The position numbers and the translations under genes are program-made. Positions 23,097 through 35,724 of a stretch of 64,000 nt of DNA are shown here, one piece after another. Below the pieces are notes generated by a model. The model ran no database searches, was not told the origin of the DNA, and saw only the letters and a list, made by a program, of their open reading frames with translations. Origin of the DNA: Warburgia ugandensis (lineage: Eukaryota > Streptophyta > Magnoliopsida > Canellales > Canellaceae); contig CP141132.1 of assembly GCA_035236585.1 (NCBI GenBank), positions 28,355,445 to 28,419,444 on the forward strand. The letters are read 5' to 3'. Positions within the stretch are counted from its first letter, which is position 1. Every line of letters starts with the position of its first letter.

Positions 23097-26096
23097 ATGG
23101 GTGGTTGGGCAATTGCTGTTCATGGCGGGGCTGGTATTGATCCAAATCTGCCCCAGGAACGCCAAGAAGAGGCCAAAAGTCTTCTCACTCGCTGCCTCAA
23201 TATGGGCATCTCTGCTCTTTGCTCCGGTCTTCCGGCCCTTGACGTCGTCGAAATCGTCGTATGTTTTCTTGACACATTTTCTCCAATCTTCTCATGTTAT
23301 ATATTTCACCATGGTTTCCTTCTTGTACTATTTACATATCTTTTACATGGGTCTTAAATTCTCCATTAGCATCGTAAATCATTGCTAAGTGTCCATGTTT
23401 TATAATTACGCCAAAAATTCGTGTCGAGTTTCTTCAGTGATCCGAGCCATTTATCTAGTTAAACTTGCTGTAGAAGATTCATAGATAGAAGTTCTCTGTC
23501 ATTGGATGAATCTAGTTTGTCGAGGATTTAATGAAGTATGCGAATCACTGCGCGCTCAGAGGAAGGTTTGGATGATTGGGAATACTGAGTCCCACAACAG
23601 TCCAAGAATCGCGAGATTCATCTGTAGCCGTTAGAACTAGAACAGTATGATTTGCTTACAGCTTCTGCTTGCAAGGTGGAATTCTGATATTTTAGCCGGC
23701 AGTCTCCAACTCTGTTCATGTGTATTAAGCACGCGTAAAGGTGTAAAGATTTACACGCGCAGGTGAAAAGTACATGTTTGGTGATTCAAACCAGTTGTCG
23801 ACCACATCATAGATGGGCCATGTCCAAAGGTCTGCCGGGGGATCATCTTAACCGCTATTCTTCTAAAATATAGACGGCTTAGAGAGTTAAAAATAAATCT
23901 AATGGTGAAGGTTTTGGGTATAGCATGTCTTCAATGCGGCTCAATCCTCCTTTCTTTCTTTATTTGTTTATAACAATATGTATCTGAGAAGGAAAGTATG
24001 CCCGAACCGTTTATTATACATATAGATATACAGTAACTTGCTTAAAGTAGATACCCCTTTGGAAGTTTATTTAGTGCATGGCTGCTCTTTTGGTCGGTAG
24101 AGTCTTTAGAGTCTATAACATGCGGCTGACTCACGTGCTTTGTCTCTACTCTCCTTTATCAGGTACGAGAACTGGAAACGGACCCACTTTTCAATTCTGG
24201 CCGTGGATCTGCTCTGACCGAGAAAGGAACGGTTGAGATGGAGGCGAGTATCATGGATGGGCCCCGAAGGAGATGTGGTGCCGTTTCGGGTCTGTCTACC
24301 GTGAAGAATCCCATCTCATTGGCCCGCCTTGTTTTAGAAAAATCGCCCCATTCTTACCTCGCCTTCGACGGCGCAGAAGCGTTTGCCCGTCAACAGGTTG
24401 GTTCTGGTTTATATTTAGTCAATGTTAAGGGCGTTGATGTCAATAGGATGGGGAAAGAGAATGGTTGACGTATCTCATCCTTTGGTTGGGCGCTTTTGTA
24501 GGGCGTCGAACTCGTGGACAATAATTTCTTCATTACCGAGGAGAACGTGGGGATGTTGAAGCTGGCCAAGGAAGCCAATACCATCATGGTAAAGGTTCAA
24601 TCCTTCAATTTTCTTCTTTGTTTTCATTTTACCTTTAGAATATTATAGGAGGACCAAGGGCTCCAAGTTCAAATGATTGATTGTTCAACACTTTGATCCT
24701 GGAGGTTGAGCGCCCCCTTATGTCGACGGTCCTGATCCCCTGTCAATAGTGCTGGGATACTCGGGTGGGGCAGGGCAGGAAATCAGTGACTGGCATCTCT
24801 GCGACCAGATATGGGTATGGGGCAGTGAGGAAAACCGGCGGCCTGCGTCCATATACCAAAAATGTCCACATTTTATTATTTATTGTTAAAAAATAAGGAC
24901 AATTGTCAAATGGAATTCAGACATATAAATTGAATTCAGGTAGTTATCGGCGAGGTGGGTTTTTCACCGTCAGCCGGCCCTTAATGGGCAGGGTGGGGAA
25001 AGTAAATTCAAAACCGGCGCCGCCCCACCCCACGCCACCGTCATCCCTAGGAAGAACGTTTACCCGGTTGTTTGAGACAACGAATGAATGGTATAGATCT
25101 TCTAGGAAACGTGCCCAGATCGGAGCTGAACATTTGGTCTGACTTTGAAGCTCCACGGGACCCCTTCTGTTTCCGATTTCAGCTTTTGGTTCGCAGCAAA
25201 TTCCAACATCCCCTTTGTCACAAAAATCATTGTTGGAGTGGTGGCCCACCATATTACCGAAAGAATTTTTTATTCTGCTCGAGAGAGGCCTTCTAGTAGA
25301 ATGTCGAAGATATACAATTTGGCGGAGACACATCGACGTTCCATTTGTTTGCAATTAGATTTCAATTTCGATCCATATGAGAAGTAGAGTTTAGCTTAAT
25401 ATTTGCTATGGCCTATGGTCCAATATAATCGACAAACTTTCCATCTAATTCTTGCTTTCAATGACTAGAAACAAGAATCAAAATAGCATTTTGCCTGTCT
25501 CCATTAGTACATTAACCTCCTAATTATACTTGCGGTAAGCATGATATCACTATTCCATCTAACATGTTATTATATTTTACTATGAACAGTTTGATTACCG
25601 AGTCCCCACAGACACTTGCAGTGCGGGCGCGGGTCCCGCAGTGATGGTAGACAGTCCCTTGCAAATGAACGGCCTCCCAATAAGCGTATATTCCCAAGAG
25701 ACTGTCGGGTGTGTGGTGGTGGACAAGCAAGGCCGATGTGCAGCAGCCACTTCCACGGGTGGCCTAATGAATAAGATGACTGGCCGAATTGGAGACTCAC
25801 CTTTGATAGGTTCAGGGACTTACGCTTGTAATCTTTGCGCCATCTCTTGCACTGGTGAAGGTGAAGCAATCATTCGCTGCACTCTAGCTAGAGATGTTGC
25901 AGCGGTTATGGAATATAGAGGTGCTAATCTTCAAGATGCTGTCAATTATGTAATTAAGGAAAGGATGGATGAAGGCCAGGCGGGCCTCATTGCTGTTTCG
26001 AAAGATGGGGAGGTGGCTTATGGGTTCAATACCAATGGAATGTTCAGGGGCTGTGCTACGGAGGATGGGTTCATTGAGGTCGGTATTTGGGAATAG
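23097..26096 (+). CDS. ASPG: Isoaspartyl peptidase/L-asparaginase (Ntn-hydrolase, plant type), four exons
   Basis: Exons, all with phase-0 GT-AG junctions: 23097-23258, 24163-24396, 24502-24588, 25590-26096 (stop TAG 26094-26096). The predicted protein has 329 residues, close to the usual ~315-330. The family hydrolyses L-asparagine to aspartate and ammonia and repairs beta-aspartyl dipeptides; it is probably cytosolic, and no signal peptide is seen. The start [13 protein letters not shown] is the conserved family N-terminus. Other landmarks are NSGRGS (65-70), MEASIMDG (79-86), nucleophile Thr199 in [13 protein letters not shown] (216-219), [10 protein letters not shown] with substrate-binding Arg227 and Asp230, and CTGEGE with Thr249/Gly250. 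By family knowledge, autocleavage before Thr199 gives alpha (1-198) and beta (199-329) subunits. The spacing Thr199-Arg227-Asp230 equals that of bacterial EcAIII as I recall it. No frameshift or missing catalytic residue is seen. Assignment to the Na- or K-dependent subtype is not possible here. Confidence 0.95.
24589..25589 (+). other. Intron 3 of the asparaginase gene, 1001 bp
   Basis: Bounded by gtaaag and gaacag. It is much longer than intron 2 (105 bp) and holds a locally GC-rich block (about 24770-25070) and overlapping open frames up to 25387. These show no known protein motif. An old small insertion is possible, but I find no terminal repeats. Confidence 0.7.
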
Positions 26097-27000
26097 ACGG
26101 TGCAATGAATGCATCATTAAAAGCTTGGGTTAACTTAGATGTTACTTGAGCTAGTAAGTTATAAATGCATGAAATAACGATGTAGTTTGGACTCTTATTG
26201 ATCAATGAGAGGAATGAAAACATGGAGTCTCCTTTTACGCCTCTTTTCCACTTTCCTTCTTTTACTCTTTTCAGAGGCATAATGCTACTCGGTGGACATT
26301 GCATATCAGATGGCAATAATGAACAATCGCAGAAAGGAACTAACAAGATGAGAATCATGAAACATCAAAATGTTGGCACAAGAGTTTACTAATTAAGAGT
26401 ATCGATCTAACAGGTAAGCAACATGAAAACTGGACTGTCTCAAGTTGAACAGATAGTTGCGGAAAGCCTAAATATACTGCTTTCTTATCAATCCTCGGGA
26501 TCTATAGTTGGCTCCGATCTGAAGCCAAGCATCTCGCTAGGAAGGTGACATAAAATGGTTGGACCATAGAACCTTTGGAACTCCTTTACCCATACATTAA
26601 TGGTCTAACCATTGACCGTTGGGTTGTTTTTTTTGTTTTTTTGAAGGGGGTGGTGCATATCCAAGCTTGTCATGGAAGTTGAATCTATGACCAGTTGGTT
26701 CCTTATATATCCAAACCAGAGTCTCAACTTATTTTGAGACCAAATACTCTCATTTATGCCTCTCTCTACCCTAAGCCCTTTTTTCCTCTGCATTTTTCAC
26801 CCTTGTCCGAAACCTTACAATGATTTTACCTCAAATGAAGCACCAAGAACTTGGGGCAAACCCACATTTTATATAGCAAATATGCAGCAAATGCGATATG
26901 GTTGTGGATTGTTTGGCTACTTGTTGCTACCCAATCCCGTGGTTTTTTTTCTTCTTCACATATTGCAGTGGAAGTATCATAAGAGCTAAATCCACTTGTC
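26097..27000. other. 3' flank of the asparaginase gene
   Basis: AT-rich sequence, with aaataac at about 26172 the nearest thing to a polyadenylation signal. No other gene is supported. Open frames of 60-95 codons on both strands have no conserved motif. Confidence 0.5.
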
Positions 27001-30000
27001 CTGTGCAAGTCACAGTTTATATAATAGAAATTTTAACTGCTTAATTCTACCAAAATTTAGGCAGAGTCTCTTCTATTTTTTAGACTTACACATTTAATGT
27101 ACGCGATGTGATTCACCTGATAGACAGTATAATAATTCTAAAACATTTATAGGAGACTCAGTCTACACACAATTCATCACAGTAAATTACAAAAACCTCT
27201 GCTTGCTAATTAGAAGTTTTAATTAAATCCTATACACACATCATCAACATAAAATATACAGAATGTTAGAAATAGATGCATAGGATTACTCATCAAAATC
27301 AAATGGTAGAACATAGCTCATACTCATCACCAACATACATATATAGTGCAAAATGTGACATCATCACTTAGTTAGGCTTCATTCATTTCCATCAAGAGTC
27401 TTTCCTTATCAGCTTGACTAGTACCTGAAAAATAATATGGTGAGCTGTGAAGTCTAGTAAGGAAAAAAAACTAAAGCCATGCATATCTTACCATTCTTGT
27501 TGAGCTAAGCTCAATTGCACATTCCTATCTAACCATAGAACATTTATTTTCGTTTTTTAATAGGTAATCAACAAAGTAAGTAGCATGTATTATTAGATAT
27601 AACATATTAGTATTAGAATAGAAACACAGTTTATTCCAAATTCAAACTGTAAAGCAATAATCATATCATGCAAATAAACCCATGCTATATCAACTTCCCA
27701 TTCATGTCCAACCACAAGACAAATCAAAGCATGCAATTAAACCCATGCAATACCAACTCCCCACTCATATCCAACCATAGGACATTCTTTTCCATTTCAA
27801 TAGACAAGTAACAAAGTTATAAACTTTATTCTAATTTCAAACTGTAAAACCATAAGCATAGCATTCAAATAAAACTGTAGAGGAATATATTTCATTTTAT
27901 TATTTCCTCAACAACTATAAGTAAGTATGACATCATTACACTCATCAAGTAATCGTCTCCTCAAGGTTTATCATCTTGGGTGGCCCACTATGAGTATCAT
28001 ACATAAGGCAACCAGACCCTCAAGGTTTACCATCTTGGGCGGCTTCACCATGATTCCAAAGAACCAGGTAGCCCTTTCCCTTAGGGTTTACCATCTTGGG
28101 CGGCTCCAATGTCAGGTTCCCTTAGGATTTACTATCTTGGGCAACTCCATCATAGTTGCAATCAATTAGGTAGCCCTTTCTCTCAGGGTTTACCATCTTG
28201 GGAGACTCATCAACTAGCTCATCTCTCAAGGCTTATCATCTTGGGTGGCTCCACTATGATCCCAAAAGACTAGGCAGCCCTTTCCCTCAGGGTTTACCAT
28301 ATTAGGAGGCTCAATACCTGACAGCTCATACCTCAGGGTTACCATCTTGGGTTGCTCCATTGTGATTTCAAGGAACTAGGCAGCCCTTTTTCTCAGAGTT
28401 TACCATCTTGGGAGGCTTAATAACTGATAGTCTATTCCTCAGGGTTTACCATCTTGGGCAGTTACATCTTAGTTGCAATTAACTAGGTAGCCCTTTCTCT
28501 TAGGGTTTACCATCTTAAAAGGCATCATCATAGTTACTAAATAGTCCTCAGGGTTTACTATCTTGGGATTAACCATTTTATCACAATTTTCATCATCATA
28601 ACAGTTAAGTATAGTTAATCAGAATATCACATGACAATTTCAATAAGTTATTGCAATTTATATCATCCATTCAACCAATATGATAATCGATTTATTCTAC
28701 ACATTCATAACGTTAATTTCAGGTGAATATATTAATAAGAATTTAAGGATAAAGAATGGTTTAGGGTCCTTACCTGCACTCTCGGTACAATTCACAATTC
28801 AATTACCAATGTCGTTCAGATAGGATTCCAAACTTGAATTGAGAATACCAGTTCAAAGTGAATTTCATAATTCTATGTAAATTACTATAATTACTTTAGG
28901 ATCTCTACTTACAATTCATTGATATAATCTCTGATATCTAGATTACGATTAGGACACCAATTGGTCGCTATCTACTTAGATCAGCACCATCGATCTTAAA
29001 TCGATGGTCTAGATAAAGTGTGTACCTCTAGAAGTTTCAATTCCCATCATTTAAGGTAAGTATTTAGTAGTTCAATGATGTTAACCATAATCCATGGTTT
29101 GATAAACTTTCTTAACCTTCGATCATCACCGATCAAGTTTTGGATGATCAGATCAGATCTTTCATCAACTAGTCCATAATTGGTTTGTCATTTCTATTAC
29201 GATTCATTATTTATGTGTAACTAAAGTCACATTTTTGACAGATCTACCTTCTGATCATGTTGTTAACGATCAGATGCTAAGATATTTGTTTTTCCCTTTG
29301 CACTCTCAAGTTTTTGGATTGAAAATTCAAGGACTAATTGATTCTTGATCGATAATCCATCTTCACGGATGATAAGATCAAGTGTGATTTATCTAAATCA
29401 CAAATTATTTTTTTTTTCTAATTTTTAAGGGTTCGCCAAAAAAGTTCACTGTTGTTGGAGAAGGTGACTGGAGCGGAGGTGATCGGAGAGAGTGATGATC
29501 GGTGGGGGAAATAGAGGAATGGGAGGGACTATGTGGTATCGGAGAAGGAAGAGGGAGTTACTACTCACCAATGTGGGAGGAGATGCTGTCATTGGGTCTT
29601 GCCAGAGAAGAGGATCAGTTGGGAAAGAAATTTTCGGTCAATTGGGTGAGGGAGAAGGATAAATGGTAGGGGAAAAGATGGCTTTTCCCCTATTTTTTCC
29701 TATTATAGACACATGGAGAGGGGAAGAAGATAGATGAGTCACGTGGTGAGTCTGAAGCCCACGTGTAGACTCACTTCCCAACTCACCTTGTCAAAATAAT
29801 CAACGTAGGGGTGCCCTTATCAATTTGGACCCTGCTTTTTCATTTGTAAAACTTTTGGATTTTTAGGTCCCGATCTCCGTTCCATGCATTCTTAGTGTTG
29901 TTGGAAAGCTCTCATCGAGTGCAATCTAATAATCAACCTTTCATCATTAAATTTCAATGTTTTTAATTACTTGATTAGTGATAAAAAATTTATTTTAAAG

Positions 30001-30244
30001 CAAATTCCTTGAAATTTGCTATGATTCTAGAATGAAATTTCAAGTCATTTAATCCTTAATAAGATATACAATTTAATAAGTTCTAAGGATTTAAAATTTA
30101 CTCTAAATTGCGTTCAATTTACGACTGAACTCATGCAGGGCCCACCTGCTCAATCCTACCTTAGTTGTTTTGTTTCTTTAAATTTGAGAAGATTAATAAG
30201 TTAATTCATCTTTAGCCTAATTTTTGGACATGTGTATGGTAACA
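27000..30244 (-). repeat. 3' LTR of a minus-strand Tekay-like element
   Basis: The right edge is secure. On the minus strand the purine tract (30256-30245) is followed by TGTTACCATACAC, so the LTR starts at 30244. It contains a donor-like GTGAGT at 29568-29563, a minisatellite (27961-28567) and a small gctt-centred hairpin (27500-27514). The LTR 3' end on the left is placed near 27000 only by analogy with hairpin-to-end distances in sister LTRs; no clean CA/TG terminus was identified. No genes inside. Confidence 0.72.
27961..28567 (-). repeat. Minisatellite in LTR: 12 copies of a ~20 bp core in ~105 bp higher-order units
   Basis: Core cagggtttaccatcttggg, read on the + strand, recurs 12 times with spacings alternating near 60 and 42 bp. 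A second phrase, tagccctttccctcaggg, marks every other copy at about 28069, 28169, 28273, 28380 and 28488, so the real unit is about 105 bp. Spacers are similar to one another, not unique. Confidence 0.9.
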
Positions 30245-30256
30245 CTTCCTCCACAC
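30245..30256 (-). promoter_or_regulatory. Polypurine tract of the minus-strand element
   Basis: Minus-strand gtgtggaggaag immediately before the LTR start TGTTACCA. A hairpin lies four bases further out (30261-30280). Confidence 0.85.
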
Positions 30257-30260
30257 AAAA

Positions 30261-30280
30261 AAATTTTGTCCTCAAAATTT
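30261..30280 (-). other. Hairpin before the polypurine tract
   Basis: aaattttg, loop tcct, caaaattt: an 8 bp stem in the same place as at 4983-5002. One stem pair has changed from C-G to T-A with both sides altered. Confidence 0.8.
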
Positions 30281-30289
30281 GTGAAAATA

Positions 30290-30480
30290 CTTCAGTCAAA
30301 TAGTTCTATGTACCTTTTGCTCGATCTCCAACTCCAGCTCCCATGTGGCTTCTTTTACTCCATAATGTTGCCACACTACTTTTACAAGTGGTATCACCTT
30401 TTAGCAAAAAACTTGTTCCCTTTGATCAACTACTTGCATCAATTTCTCCTTATATGAAACATCCTCTTGAATGACAAGAT
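30290..30480 (-). pseudogene. Chromodomain remnant
   Basis: Minus-strand translation gives VIPLVKVVWQHYGVKEATWELE, with a stop a few codons upstream. It matches the block ALVKVLWQHHSVQETTWETE at the end of the first element's integrase, so this too is a chromovirus. Confidence 0.8.
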
Positions 30481-30599
30481 CTATCTAGTCAAGAACATGA
30501 GAAGGGTTTGACTCATACTTCCTCAACATTGACACATGAAAACATAGTGAATCTACAATAACTGTGGAGTCAAGGCCAAACAATAAGCAACTTCTCCAA

Positions 30600-31331
30600 T
30601 CCATTTTAGAATTAAGAAGTAAACCTGGAATCTCTATCTGACACAATGGATACAGGTACCCCGTGTAATCTTACAATCTCACATTCATATAGTTGACTCA
30701 ATGTCTTGAGTGACTCAGCAACCTTCACTAGTGGTAAGTGTGCTAACTTGGTCAATCTATCAACAATCATCGATATGCTATTCCAACCTTGCATACCACG
30801 TGGAAGACCTACCTCAAAATCCATGGTAATGTACTCCCACTTCCATTTTGCCATTAGTAAAGGTTGTAGTAATCTTGTAGGTTTTTGATGTTTTGTTTTA
30901 ACTTGCTGATATGTCAAACATTAAGCAACAAACTAAGCAATGTCCTTCTTCATGCCTTTCCCCAAAAAGTGTCTCCTGAGGTCATGATACATCTTTATGC
31001 TAGGACATATCAAAAACTTAGATCGGTGCAGCTCACTCAACAATTGTCTCCTGATGTCATCAAATGGTAATATTAGAAGTCTACTCAGATACTGTAACCC
31101 ACCAAAAGAGTCAATGGTCCAATGCTCAATACTGTCACCGTCTTCTAGTTGGACTCTAATACTCTTAGCCTCATCGTGATCCATCTGAGCCTGCAAGACA
31201 TTTTGTAGTATAGCATGTTGGGAAATCATTTGACATAAAAATGTACAATTTTCAGATGAGCCAATGTGCAAGTCATACCTAGTCAACGATTCACATTCCT
31301 TCCATTTGAAACCTAGAAGTCTTGCCATCAA
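30600..31331 (-). pseudogene. Integrase remnant
   Basis: One open piece (30612-30917) holds the core start [12 protein letters not shown], with the first Asp, and [13 protein letters not shown], with the second Asp. The piece at 30933-31331 holds the zinc-domain side (LLSELHRSKFLICP, KMYHDLRRHF). The catalytic Glu region is not recovered in frame. Function: DNA strand transfer, lost here. Confidence 0.85.
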
Positions 31332-32410
31332 ATCTCCAGACTTTCTACTTAGTACATATGCAACAATGATAGCCTTTCATGGGTGATACTGAAGTGTGAA
31401 ATCAAAGTTCTCTAAGTATTCAACCCATCTAATATGCCTCAGATTTAAATCTTTCTAAGTAAAGATGTACTTCAAACTTTTACTGTGAAGACATCAAACC
31501 TTTCACCATACAAATAATGCTTCTAGAGTTTTAATGCAAACACCACTGCTACCAACTCTTAGTCGTGATTGGGGTATTTCTTCTTACTTGGCTTCAACTG
31601 ATGAGAACCATATGCTATTGCTCTTCCTTCTTGCATTAAGACATGTCCCAATCCTAAGCGTGAGGCATCACACTACACAACATAACCCACACCTCTCTTA
31701 AAAATGATAGGCATAGGTGCCGATGTTAGTCATTTCTTTAGCTCCTGAAATGATTGCTCACATGAATCGTCCCTTTCAAATGCCACACCCTTTTTCATAA
31801 GCCTTCTCTTGGATATTGTAATGCATGAGAAATCCTTCACAAATCCCTTATAGTAACATTCCAACCTAAGGATACTCTTGATCTCGATCATGTTCCTTGG
31901 TCTTTCCCAACTCAGCACCACTTTAATCTTTGATGGTTCATCTAAAATCCCATCAACAGGAACTATATGACCAAGGAAATTTACCTTTATTTCCCAAAAC
32001 TCACATTTACTAAGTTTTGCATATAGCTAGTATTCCCTCAATAACTGTAATACAATATACACATGATGTTTATGCTCCTCCTTAGACCTCGAGTATATCA
32101 ACACGTCATCCATAAACATGATAATGACTTGATCCTAATAAGGGGGGAAGATTCAATTCATTAGACTCATAAACCCTGTTGGAGCATTTGTTAACCCAAA
32201 AAGTATCACTATAAACTTGAAATGACTATATCGAGTTTTGAATGTTGTCTTAGGGATATTTTCATCCCTTACTTGTAGTTGATGGTATCTAAATTACAAG
32301 TCAATCCTAGAAAAATAAGTAGATCACCTCTGCTAATCAAATAGATCATCAATCCTTGGCAATGGGTATTTGTTATTGATCATCACCCTGTTCAATTGCT
32401 GGTAATCAAT
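31330..32410 (-). pseudogene. Reverse transcriptase and RNase H remnant
   Basis: Conserved blocks recovered on the minus strand, with intervening stops: [43 protein letters not shown] (catalytic DD kept), NFLGHIVPVDGI and VLSWERPRNMIEIKS (open 31921-31730), then RNase [15 protein letters not shown] and [17 protein letters not shown]. The order is normal and the fragment is old. Confidence 0.88.
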
Positions 32411-32806
32411 ACATAAGCTCAGTGTGCCATTCCATGTGGAGCAATTGAAATAGGAGAAACACTAGGATAAAGGTCAATAGCAAAGTTGATTCCCTCCTTA
32501 AAGATAAGCCCTGTGATTCATCAGGGAAAATATCTGCAAATTTCCTTACTAGTGGAATGGATTCAATACTGACATCAGCATCATGACTCACCATGGTCAC
32601 CATCCACCTACTATAGTCTTCTTGGCATTTGTAGCCAACATGGACTTGCGGGCAACTATAATCCTCTATGGTGGAGAAACAAAAATGAACTCTACTAGGC
32701 AAGACAAATGTAACCCTCTTTTGATTACAATTAATAATATCATGATACTCAAGCAAGAAATTCATCCCCAAGATTTCATCATAAGAGTAATATCCATCTA
32801 TTGATA
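32406..32806 (-). pseudogene. Protease C-terminus and RT linker remnant
   Basis: Minus-strand ILGMNFLLEYHDIINC corresponds to the ILGMDWL motif after the protease active site. It is followed by VRKFADIFPDESQGLSLRRE, the usual linker to RT. The DTGS active site itself is not present, so the element is cut inside protease. Confidence 0.8.
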
Positions 32807-32829
32807 TATCAAATCACTAAGTAGGAAAA

Positions 32830-35714
32830 ATTCATGCCAAGTTAAATTAGGATCATACATATCACAATTAGCATAACAAAATCTCACCCATGTACAACAT
32901 TAGTACATGTAAAATCAACAGGTATCCATGTAAGGATAATCCATGCTATCACTATGCATAAATAAATGATGAAATGGTAAAACAATTGAATCACTTTTTG
33001 ATTCAATACTAGGCAAATCCATGCTATATCAAATTTGACCATATAAGCTAACCATAGGCAAATCCATGCCAAATCCATATTAGAGATATCAGCTCACCAC
33101 AGAAAAACCTATGCCAAATATACATCTAAGCCTATCAGCTCATTATCAGTAAATTCATGCAAAAAACCTAATCTCAAATCAATCATGCATGTAAAAACAA
33201 TCTCACAATTCATCTTAGCCCAACCCACGATCATACTAAGAGCACCTAGAAGCTTGCCACCTAGAAGCTGCTAACCCATGATGATAGTGAATGGCCCTTG
33301 ATCACTTGATCTAGATCAGTATAAAAAGATGCTTGATAATCAAAATGAAGTTTTAATATTCTATGTATTATGTTTAACTAATTTCTTGTTGTACACATTT
33401 AATTTAATTTTTTTTTTTTCTTCTAAATAAGGATGAATTCCACATTTGGGCTTCTTCAAGAGGTTTTATCCTCATTCAGTCTTTTGGGACTCAAATTAAA
33501 CAAACTATCATAGGAAGGAACCTTTATGTAACCAAAACTATGGACTAAGTAACATTTGTTAAAAGAGCAACAGATGAAAAGATTACAAAATAAACTCCCT
33601 CATCAATAAATATGACTTGAAAAACTTTCTAATTTCACATAACTAACCATGACATAAGATAGAGGGTAATAAGAAATATCCATAGTGCAAAGTTATGTCA
33701 ATTGGGTCAAAATTTTAATATATTCATCAATTTAAACATAGAGATAATGTCTAATAGTGTTTTAAATATTTGAAATTGTAGTGTTTGATCATGTTAAAGA
33801 CAATTCTTTCATATACAACCAAATTTTAGTCAGTTATCAAAGAATAGGTAGTTTTTCATGTCATATCTTGTTAGAACATGAAATCAATTTGGAAAGCCAT
33901 ATGAAGCATACAAAACTCTAGGTCAATGTTTAGAGAGTCCAACTTAGTCTACAACTGTTCTCAAGTCATCTTGGATCAATGTTGACTGCAACACAAATGT
34001 GCCATAAGACTAATTAATTGTTTAGATGCCAGTAACTCTACAAAGGACACATTCATTCTGTAGATGACCCATGTAAACTCTGCTTGCTCATTGGAAGTGT
34101 ACAACATGAGTTTACACTTCATAGTTGATCTAAACATGTCATTCAGTAGCCGATGGTCCATGAAGCAAGTAACTCAAAGCAGTTGATTACATGGACGTGC
34201 CACAAGGCTAGTTGACTAGTTAGACCCCAACAACTTGACAAATGGTAGATCCGTTCCATAGTTGACCCATGTCAACTTTGCCTACTTACTGGAAGGGCAG
34301 AAGGCAAATTTAGACTTCATAGCTACCCCAAAAATGTCATTCAGTGGCCAATGGTACAAGAAACTGGTAACTTTGAAGCAGTTGAGTACACCAATTAGCT
34401 TCAATTTTCTTACCAAAGGATATCACAAGACCAATGCAGGTAATAAATAAAAATTTCAATTAACTAGTTAAAAGATCACTGCAGGTTAAAATTGATCAAT
34501 GATTATGTTGACTTCCAGTCACAAAGAGGCAAAACTTTGCCATGTCTTCCTTGTTAAAAAGATGTCATATTCTCTCAAAACAATTGAATAACACTAGAGG
34601 TAGATGTATTAACAAGTATACTCTATAGTGGGCTTCAAGGTCATCAACTAGAGATACCAAGATCAATTGTAAGAAAAACATACTACACAAGTACTAAAAA
34701 GTAAAGCGACTCACTTTGACTATCTAGAAGCTTGCTCATCAAAAGCTTTAACTATTTTCTTTAATAATTGAGATTATATTTAGATGATCAATCGATTGGA
34801 ACCCTTCAAGAAGTTATTAACTTGAGGCTGGATAGCTGTTTTTCAAAATGAGCTCAGCCACAATGTGTACATACTCATGATTTTGTTTCTTCTGTTACCT
34901 GACATCTCTTCCTCAGGTATAAGCTCATAGAGCATACTACTGTCAAAATTAAGAATAAGTGCTAATTCCAAACTACTTCACAAGGTTAACGAGAAACAAT
35001 TTCCAGACTATACTCAAGAGAACATCATATCAAAGTCATCCATTGCATATGCAGTTAACATCATGTTAAACTTAATATGCATTATAAAATGGTCATATAA
35101 GTTACCAAGTTTTAGAGGACATGGAAAAAGTTCATAAGTCTTTTTATGCATTCTTTGTATTTCCCTGTTAATAATCCTTGTTGCCTAACTTTCATGTGGA
35201 CTACTTTAGCTACAAACCCATTTATATATCTATTTAGGAGAAAATTCAAAAAACATGCACGCATTTAGTTGACCAGACATATCTTTAACTTTATCACAAA
35301 ATTTTACCATAAAAGTTGAAAAATTTCACATATGCTTGAAAAACACAAGGAGAATCTTGCTATTGTGAAAAAATGGACCCCTTTGATCAAAATTAGTGCA
35401 ATACTGAAGCCATATCCCTCAATATAGTTGTATGTTATGTTATATTGTAAATTTCACTTTACATTTGCATGTTGATTCCAAAATTAGGACTATGAATTTC
35501 ATATTTATTTGATCTTTTTTTTTGCAAGCTATATCTACTTCTTTACTGATCCTTTTTAGCTTATGAATCATATATGTGGTGATCTCTCTATTTCTGGATT
35601 TTCTCCATCTTTTTCTAATATTCATCATGGAAGTAATAACATGGATTTTAATGTATTTATTTACCAATTAAAGTCATATCCATTTCTGGGTTTGGTCTGG
35701 TCCATTGTTGATTT
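32830..35714. other. Non-coding stretch with a ~198 bp tandem duplication
   Basis: No gene is supported. About 33978-34188 and 34190-34390 are two imperfect tandem copies (tgccataagactaattaa versus tgccacaaggctagttga; cattcagtagccgatggt versus cattcagtggccaatggt; offset 197-199 bp). Positions 32830-33240 repeat short phrases such as aaatccatgc and resemble LTR sequence. Confidence 0.55.
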
Positions 35715-35724
35715 ATTTCATTTA

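Larger units (their letters stand above)
30245..32830 (-). mobile_element. Internal region of a truncated minus-strand chromovirus
   Basis: Reading leftwards on the minus strand: protease C-terminus and linker (about 32810-32450), RT (about 32410-31900), RNase H (about 31740-31330), integrase zinc and core (about 31230-30600), chromodomain (about 30480-30290), polypurine tract and LTR. Gag, primer site and a recognisable 5' LTR are missing on the right. Sequence at 32830-33240 has LTR-like phrases but could not be assigned. Stops and frameshifts occur throughout. Confidence 0.85.

Noticed and set aside
22972-23388. 138-codon open frame overlapping exon 1 of the asparaginase
   Set aside because: Different frame from the conserved [13 protein letters not shown] exon, runs into intron 1 and has no motif; a shadow of the real gene.
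24903-25387. Overlapping open frames inside intron 3
   Set aside because: Splice sites and protein continuity between exons 3 and 4 place them within an intron; no motif.
27961-28567. Regularly spaced short repeats resembling a CRISPR array
   Set aside because: Spacers are similar to one another and form ~105 bp higher-order units. The array lies in a plant LTR and no cas-like gene is near; it is a minisatellite.
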